Under the pieces are notes generated by a model. That model was not told the DNA's origin. It saw nothing but the letters and a program-made list of their open reading frames with translations, and ran no database searches. Both the position numbers and the translations under genes were made by a program. DNA of 7,541 bases from Candidatus Peregrinibacteria bacterium (GTDB lineage: Bacteria > Patescibacteriota > Gracilibacteria > UBA1369 > UBA12463): the NCBI GenBank assembly GCA_023245695.1, contig JAHFJT010000045.1, forward strand, positions 1-7,541, given 5' to 3'. Of this stretch, positions 1-4,476 are shown one piece after another. Within the stretch, counting starts at the first letter, position 1. Each line of letters starts with the position of its first letter.

Positions 1-2444
1 TGTTGAGCCATTTGGACTTTGTTTTCAACCGAGAGGTTTCTGTCATTTCTTACTTTTTGTACGAAACTTGCCCATGGTTCATTTAGCGACTCACGTTCTA
101 AAATATTCTCCCTTTCGTCTGGCAGAGGCTTTTGCGTTCCGTATAAAATATTAGCTTCAAGTTGCGTAAAATAGACAAGTTTTTTTGCTGCACCTTTTGC
201 TTTATACGTGCCCGTTCGTGCATCTCGATATATTTTCACACTATCATTATTTTCTACTGTGAATGACACGATTCGTTCACCTGTTTTTACGGGAAGTTCT
301 ATCTCTCCGAAAAATTCAGGTTGCACTAATTTTGTTGAATATTTTTTTGATGCTTTTTCTGGTATGTCTTGTTTTTCCCAGTGTTCCATATTTTCCCAAT
401 ATGGGTGAAAATTGCCGAATTCGTCTGCAAATGCCTGAAGAGATGTTCCATATCCTGTTATATAGTATCCTTCTTGATATTCGCTTTCATTTGATAAAAA
501 AACAGTTTCTATCTTCGTCCTGTCTTTGTTTGTGTTATTGCCAATTCCGCTTTTTGATTTTGCTACTTGAACTTGTGGATGTGCTCCATTCTTTTTTCGT
601 TTTGAAGCCAAGAGCTTTGCTCGTAGCGGCATGCTTGCAATTTTTTTCTGGATTGTATCTACGCATTGTAGAAAATATTCAATAATTGTACTCAATCGAT
701 CTTGGCTTGTTGTTGCATTGATTTGATCTCCTGATAGGATGATATGTGTCGCGCCCTCTCTGAATTTCGAGAGGTCCTGATATTGCGTTTTTTCTATAGT
801 TGCAATGTCTACTTGTGTTTTATATTTACTACTACCATACCAATCTTGATTTGAGGTAATTTTTATCTCACGTGCCGATTCTCCTTTTGGGATTGCGAAA
901 ATATTGCAGTTGATTTTTCCGGCAAAAGCGATTATCGCCGCAATTCGTATAATAGTACCCCATGGTTTTTCGCTTTGACCATTATAGTCATCTTCTTCGC
1001 AAGCCACATCAGGAAGAGAAATGTGAAGACATTCTTCGCCTTGAAATTTTATCATCGATATTTCACCTCCTGCTCGGGCAACTTTCTCAGCAAATTGTTC
1101 TAATGCGTCGCTCTCTTTGGCCGAAGGGACATGGAGCATTGCTAGATTTTCCATGATTTTCGTATTTTGCATTTTGATGGTCGACTTTAGGCTCGTAATG
1201 CCAGCTGCAGTGAGAAAGCTAGCAAATCCGCCTAATGCATACTGTACATTTATTTTTCCTTCGGATGATTTTTTGTAATCGTCGATAAAATCTGTATTAT
1301 CGTCAATTACAGCATCGCCATACAGTTCGAACCATATTTCTTTAACCATGACCGCCGTCTTTGGGTCCATCTTCACACTCATCCAATAGCAGGATTGGCA
1401 CTCTATGTAATTATGCTGCCGGCCTTCTTTTTCTATGGCCTTTTGTATGAAAAGTTTCAATAAATTTTTATCCTGAAGTTTGTACAGAACTTCTTGTACC
1501 GGCTTGCTGAGGCTGTCATATTCCGCTGAGGTTGAGTCATGTGATCGTTTCACCTTATTTGATCTATCCTTTGGGTTTGAGAGTCCTTCGAATGCCCATT
1601 GAAATATCGACTTTGAGCGAATTGGTACTCGCAATCCATCGACATATATTGTTTCTTCTTCTGATATTGATTCAATCAAGGTTATTGTGCCAGTATCTAC
1701 TTCGAACTTGTGTTGATTCCAGCTTTGCTGTGCCCTTGGCACAATTACGGCATCAGGATATTGAGGGTTAGCAAAAAGGAAATAATCCTTCGCTTTATTG
1801 AGCTCTTTAATTAAATCCTGTGATGGTTTTTCGACCCGTATGATTGTTTGTGGATTGATTTCTTTTCCTTTCCAGACGCCTTCCATTCGCAATACATGTG
1901 TTACGTTTGACTCTGTTGGTCGAAGATGAATAGCTCCTTCCCATGTTTGACTATGATAGTGAGATTTAATCTGTACAGGCATCCCTTGTTCGGTGAGATA
2001 TGAGCATGCTAGTTTCAAGCCTTTTCCTCGCATGCCTAATGTCCTTTCATCGCCTCCATGACGGTTGATAATAGTATCTTCTGGACTCATTCCGGATCCA
2101 GCATTTATAAATGCTAAAGCTATGATAGGATCATCTTCACTTTGAACTACTTCAGCACCGGTATAAATATCCCTTTTTCCGCTACGGTATTCGATCCAGA
2201 TTCTTGGTGGGGGATTATGCCCACGTCCATAATCTACTAGTCCTTGCATGAGCTCATAGAGTGCAACCGGATGTCCATTTTCATGAGCCTTCTTAATTGC
2301 CGTCACTTCAGGTGATGATGGTCCATAAGAGCCAGGTATATGGAAAGTTCGTCCTACTTCTCTGAAGTAATCTAGTGTGAAAGATTCTGCTCCTGTTCCT
2401 GTGGAGCTAGCTCCATTATTATGGCTATTTGATCCTGTATCCAT
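1..2444 (-). CDS. Large GHKL (Bergerat-fold) ATPase-like protein, 3' end outside window
   Basis: An open frame of 814 codons without a stop runs from the ATG at 2444 off the left edge. The N-terminal part resembles a GHKL ATP-binding domain. An N-box-like helix YELMQGLVD lies at residues 63-71, with the putative catalytic Glu64. A G1-like loop NAGSGM lies at 114-119, and a glycine-rich lid GMRGKGLKLA at 137-146. Two family positions look substituted: Gly68 stands where the Mg-binding Asn is expected, and Asn114 where the adenine-contacting Asp is expected. A possible transducer segment contains NPKDRS at 290-295. A single CxxC (349-352) follows. A basic linker around 607-640 leads into a C-terminal region I do not recognise. 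The start is fixed by an in-frame stop upstream (TAA at 2481-2483) and by a promoter ending 7 bases before the ATG. GHKL relatives include MutL, Hsp90, MORC, rIIA-like and histidine-kinase ATPases; which is closest, and the function, are unknown. The gene is divergent from the membrane protein at 2552. Confidence 0.85.
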   Translation of the reverse strand, partial: MDTGSNSHNNGASSTGTGAESFTLDYFREVGRTFHIPGSYGPSSPEVTAIKKAHENGHPVALYELMQGLVDYGRGHNPPPRIWIEYRSGKRDIYTGAEVVQSEDDPIIALAFINAGSGMSPEDTIINRHGGDERTLGMRGKGLKLACSYLTEQGMPVQIKSHYHSQTWEGAIHLRPTESNVTHVLRMEGVWKGKEINPQTIIRVEKPSQDLIKELNKAKDYFLFANPQYPDAVIVPRAQQSWNQHKFEVDTGTITLIESISEEETIYVDGLRVPIRSKSIFQWAFEGLSNPKDRSNKVKRSHDSTSAEYDSLSKPVQEVLYKLQDKNLLKLFIQKAIEKEGRQHNYIECQSCYWMSVKMDPKTAVMVKEIWFELYGDAVIDDNTDFIDDYKKSSEGKINVQYALGGFASFLTAAGITSLKSTIKMQNTKIMENLAMLHVPSAKESDALEQFAEKVARAGGEISMIKFQGEECLHISLPDVACEEDDYNGQSEKPWGTIIRIAAIIAFAGKINCNIFAIPKGESAREIKITSNQDWYGSSKYKTQVDIATIEKTQYQDLSKFREGATHIILSGDQINATTSQDRLSTIIEYFLQCVDTIQKKIASMPLRAKLLASKRKKNGAHPQVQVAKSKSGIGNNTNKDRTKIETVFLSNESEYQEGYYITGYGTSLQAFADEFGNFHPYWENMEHWEKQDIPEKASKKYSTKLVQPEFFGEIELPVKTGERIVSFTVENNDSVKIYRDARTGTYKAKGAAKKLVYFTQLEANILYGTQKPLPDERENILERESLNEPWASFVQKVRNDRNLSVENKVQMAQ

Positions 2445-2450
2445 ATGTGT

Positions 2451-2479
2451 ATTATACCATATTCTTCTTTTTCTGGCAA
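2451..2479 (-). promoter_or_regulatory. Sigma70-type promoter with extended -10 for the GHKL-like gene
   Basis: On the minus strand, TTGCCA (2479-2474) is separated by 17 bases from a perfect TATAAT (2456-2451). The -10 is preceded by TG and one base, an extended -10. The expected start point, about 7 bases downstream, falls on the A of the ATG at 2444. This implies a transcript with little or no leader, and no Shine-Dalgarno could exist on it. Confidence 0.7.
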
Positions 2480-2497
2480 ATTACCCAGCTTTGTCTA

Positions 2498-2526
2498 TTT
2501 ACATTTACTTATTATTATTGTATAAT
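2498..2526 (+). promoter_or_regulatory. Sigma70-type promoter for the membrane protein gene
   Basis: TTTACA (2498-2503), a 17-base spacer and a perfect TATAAT (2521-2526) lie upstream of the ATG at 2552. The predicted start near 2533 gives a leader of about 20 bases that is A/T only apart from isolated G and C and has no visible Shine-Dalgarno. Its -35 lies 18 bases from the -35 of the divergent promoter, so one regulator could act on both genes. Confidence 0.65.
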
Positions 2527-2551
2527 TATTATTGAAATATATCTATTTCTT

Positions 2552-3262
2552 ATGAACTTACATCCATCAGGTGGTGATGAAGCTGAATTCAAGAGAGTCG
2601 CTCCTGGATTTATTTCTGCAGGAGTATTGTCTCTAGAGGACTATCAGTGCTTCCCTCAATCTATTCATGAAGTTTCTGACCCTCTTTTGCACGGAAATGT
2701 GATTATGTTCGGGAAGTTTATTCTTGGTCTCTTGCTGGAGAAAAGAGTTTTAACTGCTGATGAATCTGAAAGTTTGGTACGAATTCGTACTCGTTTTTCG
2801 CAGGTACGGATTTCATGCAGTGGCACTATGGATGATGTCGCGAAAATGTATGAAAATATGGAAAAGATGATTTCTGCCGTCTTGAAGGATGAAGCGCCTG
2901 TGGTAGAACCCATTCCTGCTCCTGCTCCCGAGTATGATCGTGTACGTTCTGTTCCTGTAAAGACGTCTCGAGGCTTTACTCGAGGTAAACTTGCAGCCTT
3001 GGGTATTGCTGCTCTCGGTATTGTTGGTGGTATTAAGGCGATATCTTCAAATAATACGGAAACTGCTGTGGTGTCGACTGAATCGTCCAAAATCGATGAA
3101 TCTCAGGTGAAGGTAGGGGATATTCTCGACTTTAAGAGTTTTGATGATGCTGTGGAGCAAGGCTTCCTGGTTGTAAAAGATGGTCAGATGGTTCCAAAGG
3201 ATGGTTACGACTGGGCACATCCAGAAAATGCAAAAAGCTTTTCTGTGAAGAGGGTTAAATAG
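2552..3262 (+). CDS. Unrecognised single-pass membrane protein
   Basis: The product is 236 residues and I do not recognise it. A soluble N-terminal region (about 1-112) contains a predicted helical stretch around 93-112. A proline/alanine-rich linker (about 115-127) and a basic patch (R130, R132, K137, R140, R144, K146) follow. Next comes one hydrophobic, glycine/alanine-rich segment at about 147-164, long enough for a short membrane helix. A polar Ser/Thr/Asn stretch and a small C-terminal region (about 187-236) rich in Asp, Gly and Lys complete it. By the positive-inside rule the N-terminal region would be cytoplasmic and the last 70 residues outside. I chose the ATG at 2552. An in-frame TTG at 2429 would add 41 very hydrophobic, AT-encoded residues, overlap the divergent gene and lie upstream of the predicted transcript start. 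The gene ends with TAG. The divergent arrangement with the large GHKL-like gene suggests, but does not show, a shared role. Confidence 0.8.
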   Translation: MNLHPSGGDEAEFKRVAPGFISAGVLSLEDYQCFPQSIHEVSDPLLHGNVIMFGKFILGLLLEKRVLTADESESLVRIRTRFSQVRISCSGTMDDVAKMYENMEKMISAVLKDEAPVVEPIPAPAPEYDRVRSVPVKTSRGFTRGKLAALGIAALGIVGGIKAISSNNTETAVVSTESSKIDESQVKVGDILDFKSFDDAVEQGFLVVKDGQMVPKDGYDWAHPENAKSFSVKRVK

Positions 3263-3286
3263 GGAAGACGTTATGAGTCTGATACG

Positions 3287-3304
3287 AGGTAGCGTAGGCT
3301 ATCT
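3287..3304 (+). repeat. Inverted repeat / stem-loop
   Basis: AGGTAGC and GCTATCT pair over 7 bp, including one G-U, around a GTAG loop. It starts 25 bases after the stop codon of the membrane protein gene. It is not followed by a T-run, so it is not a classical terminator. Confidence 0.5.
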
Positions 3305-3333
3305 GATTTGAATGTGCAGTGGGGATTATTGAT

Positions 3334-3353
3334 TTCAGCTTTGCAAAGCTGAA
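3334..3353. repeat. Perfect 20-bp palindrome
   Basis: The half-site TTCAGCTTTG is followed directly by its exact reverse complement. As RNA it can form an 8-bp stem with a TGCA tetraloop. As DNA it has the two-fold symmetry of a dimeric regulator site. No T-run follows. Confidence 0.8.
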
Positions 3354-3370
3354 CTGCCTAAAGCTATAGG

Positions 3371-3394
3371 TTTGTACAATGTATCTTGTACAAA
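3371..3394. repeat. Inverted repeat made of two TTGTACAA palindromes
   Basis: TTTGTACAA (3371-3379) and TTGTACAAA (3386-3394) form a 9-bp stem with a 6-base loop. Each arm contains the 8-bp palindrome TTGTACAA, and the two copies start 14 bases apart. CTGCC (3354-3358) and GGCAG (3400-3404) could close a larger outer stem around it. It could be a tandem operator or an RNA structure. Confidence 0.7.
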
Positions 3395-3500
3395 GTATTG
3401 GCAGGCTGGGTAGTCGAGTGCTTGACCGATAGAATGTTTATGCTTTTCAATGTTGTTTTTTTGTTGTGATGCTTTTAGGTTTGATTTTGAGTTTTCTTAA

Positions 3501-3523
3501 TGTCTGCACGTGCAGATGTTTTT
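3501..3523 (+). terminator. Possible intrinsic terminator for the plus-strand gene
   Basis: The 14-base perfect palindrome TCTGCACGTGCAGA (3503-3516) gives a stem with an ACGT loop. Two G-U pairs can extend it to 7 bp. Five T residues follow immediately (3519-3523), and another T-run occurs a little further on. It lies 240 bases beyond the stop of the membrane protein gene, so that transcript would carry a long 3' UTR. Confidence 0.45.
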
Positions 3524-3564
3524 GCAATAATTTTTTACATTCTCCAAATTATTTTCTGTCTCTA

Positions 3565-3584
3565 TTTTGTTCACGTGAACAAAA
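3565..3584. repeat. Perfect 20-bp palindrome with CACGTG core
   Basis: The half-site TTTTGTTCAC is followed directly by its exact reverse complement. The T-run precedes the stem and the A-run follows it on either strand. This is the wrong order for an intrinsic terminator and more like a symmetric protein-binding site or a fully paired RNA hairpin. Confidence 0.8.
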
Positions 3585-3642
3585 AGTTCAACAGCACTTC
3601 CCTGTTGACCTTTCTTGGCTTATAAGGCTGAAATCTGTCTCG

Positions 3643-3668
3643 ATCCATATTATTTATCCATATTTATT
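3643..3668. repeat. Imperfect 13-bp tandem repeat, AT-rich
   Basis: ATCCATATTATTT (3643-3655) is followed directly by ATCCATATTTATT (3656-3668), with 11 of 13 positions identical. There is no evidence of function. It lies next to the GGCTTA/TAAGCC hairpin at 3669-3682. Confidence 0.55.
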
Positions 3669-3691
3669 GGCTTAAATAAGCCATAATATGC

Positions 3692-3718
3692 AAAACTGCC
3701 TCTAGGACGCGAGGAGGC
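3692..3718 (-). terminator. Possible terminator of the methyltransferase gene
   Basis: On the minus strand GCCTC (3718-3714) and GAGGC (3702-3698) form a 5-bp GC-rich stem around an 11-base loop. AG and four T residues follow (3695-3692). It sits about 50 bases after the methyltransferase stop codon. The stem is short and the T-run is weak. Confidence 0.4.
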
Positions 3719-3766
3719 TTCTGGAATGGGGTTTTGGTCGTGGATGTGGAAAAACTCTTAGGGTAT

Positions 3767-4423
3767 TTACCGTTTTTTATATGTTTCTAAATTCCAGATG
3801 AATATTCCATCTGGTTTGAGAACGCGCATGGCTTGATTATAGATGTCTGATGAAAGTTCTTCATATGCTGCTGCATTTTCTCGAGCCAGCATTTGCATTC
3901 GAGGATCATTGAGCACTGGTATGGTATTTCCAATGAATGATCTGCAATTGACCAGGTCAAAAGTATTATCTGGAAATGTGACCGTATCTATAGCGTCTGG
4001 CTGCTGCAAGTCTCGTTGAATGAATTTCCATTCTGGATCATTGTACGGCTTGAGTCCATCTTTTTTTGAAGATGTATAGCGTGGAAAATACTGATCAATA
4101 CCTGTTGTCTGAACTCCAAGGGTTCCCAAGGCTCTGCAGAGCCATGGTTCCATTTTTCTCACCATGTGAGACGGAAGGATGCCCTTTGTCATTTCTGAAT
4201 CTAGCCCGTTTCCACATCCTATATCAAGGACTTTTGTTCCAAGAAGTTTTCTTCGTATGATATCTTCGTTCGCTGTAATAGCATTGAGCTGAGTGCAGAC
4301 TTCACGTAATTGAATGCGCATAGACGTGCGCGCAACATTTCCTTTTTCAATTCCATATCTTTTACTGACCATTTCCACTACATTAGATAGTGGTATTCGA
4401 TCTTGAGAGTTATTCGCTTTCAT
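3767..4423 (-). CDS. Class I SAM-dependent methyltransferase, substrate unknown
   Basis: The product is 218 residues. Motif I, the SAM-binding glycine loop, is VLDIGCGNG at 65-73. Asp110 in TTGIDQYFPRY is a good candidate for the acidic residue that contacts the ribose. RDLQQP at 137-142 fits the acidic motif near the adenine. FDLVNCRSFIG at 155-165 is the motif IV / post-beta4 region, and the segment AMRVLKPDGIFIWNLE (198-213) is the usual helix-turn-strand beta5. The protein ends about 5 residues after that strand, so the usual beta6-beta7 hairpin is absent or replaced; the stop is a clear TAA. The first 60 residues are helical and not recognised. No nucleic-acid target motif such as NPPY or DPPY is visible, so a small molecule, lipid, sugar or protein substrate is possible. 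The gene has its own promoter and appears to be transcribed separately from recG. Confidence 0.85.
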   Translation of the reverse strand: MKANNSQDRIPLSNVVEMVSKRYGIEKGNVARTSMRIQLREVCTQLNAITANEDIIRRKLLGTKVLDIGCGNGLDSEMTKGILPSHMVRKMEPWLCRALGTLGVQTTGIDQYFPRYTSSKKDGLKPYNDPEWKFIQRDLQQPDAIDTVTFPDNTFDLVNCRSFIGNTIPVLNDPRMQMLARENAAAYEELSSDIYNQAMRVLKPDGIFIWNLETYKKR

Positions 4424-4424
4424 A

Positions 4425-4441
4425 AGCCATAATTATTGGCT
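4425..4441. repeat. Inverted repeat overlapping the methyltransferase leader
   Basis: AGCCA (4425-4429) and TGGCT (4437-4441) flank 7 A/T bases. The site covers the predicted transcript start and the last bases before the ATG at 4423, so it could be an operator. The 12-mer ATAAGCCATAAT at 4422-4433 and the 9-mer TTATTGGCT at 4433-4441 both recur downstream of the gene, at 3676-3687 and 3664-3672. Confidence 0.45.
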
Positions 4442-4445
4442 CGTG

Positions 4446-4474
4446 ATTCTAGTCGCTTCTATACATCTTGTCAA
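4446..4474 (-). promoter_or_regulatory. Strong sigma70-type promoter for the methyltransferase
   Basis: On the minus strand a perfect TTGACA (4474-4469) is spaced 17 bases from TAGAAT (4451-4446), one mismatch from the -10 consensus. The -35 begins 2 bases after the recG stop codon. The predicted start near 4439 leaves a leader of about 16 bases with no Shine-Dalgarno. Confidence 0.75.
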
Positions 4475-4476
4475 TT

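Larger units (their letters stand above)
3263..3766. other. Structured intergenic region between convergent genes
   Basis: This 504-bp stretch holds no gene I can support. An open frame at 3466-3675 on the plus strand encodes a Cys/Leu/Phe-rich peptide without start signals and overlaps several palindromes, so I do not call it. The region contains stem-loops at 3287-3304, 3334-3353, 3371-3394, 3501-3518 and 3565-3584, a 13-bp imperfect tandem repeat at 3643-3668 and a hairpin at 3669-3682. It is the 3' flank of both the membrane protein gene and the methyltransferase gene. It could be a long structured 3' UTR, an uncharacterised small RNA, or a terminator cluster. Confidence 0.6.

Noticed and set aside
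208..1771. Plus-strand frames opposite the GHKL-like gene
   Set aside because: They lie wholly antisense to an 814-codon uninterrupted frame with recognisable motifs.
2429..2551. Upstream TTG start that would lengthen the membrane protein by 41 residues with an extra hydrophobic helix
   Set aside because: The extension is encoded by promoter-like AT-rich DNA, overlaps the divergent gene and lies upstream of the predicted transcript start. The ATG at 2552 fits better.
3565..3584. Bidirectional terminator
   Set aside because: The T-run precedes the stem and the A-run follows on both strands, the reverse of an intrinsic terminator.
3466..3675. 69-codon plus-strand frame rich in Cys, Leu and Phe
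   Set aside because: It has no start signals, overlaps palindromes and repeats, has unusual composition and no recognisable domain.
3640..3760. Replication origin, from near-DnaA-box words TTATCCATA (3654-3662) and TGTGGAAAA (3745-3753) and the AT-rich tandem
   Set aside because: There are only two imperfect boxes and no dnaA, dnaN or other origin-linked gene in view.
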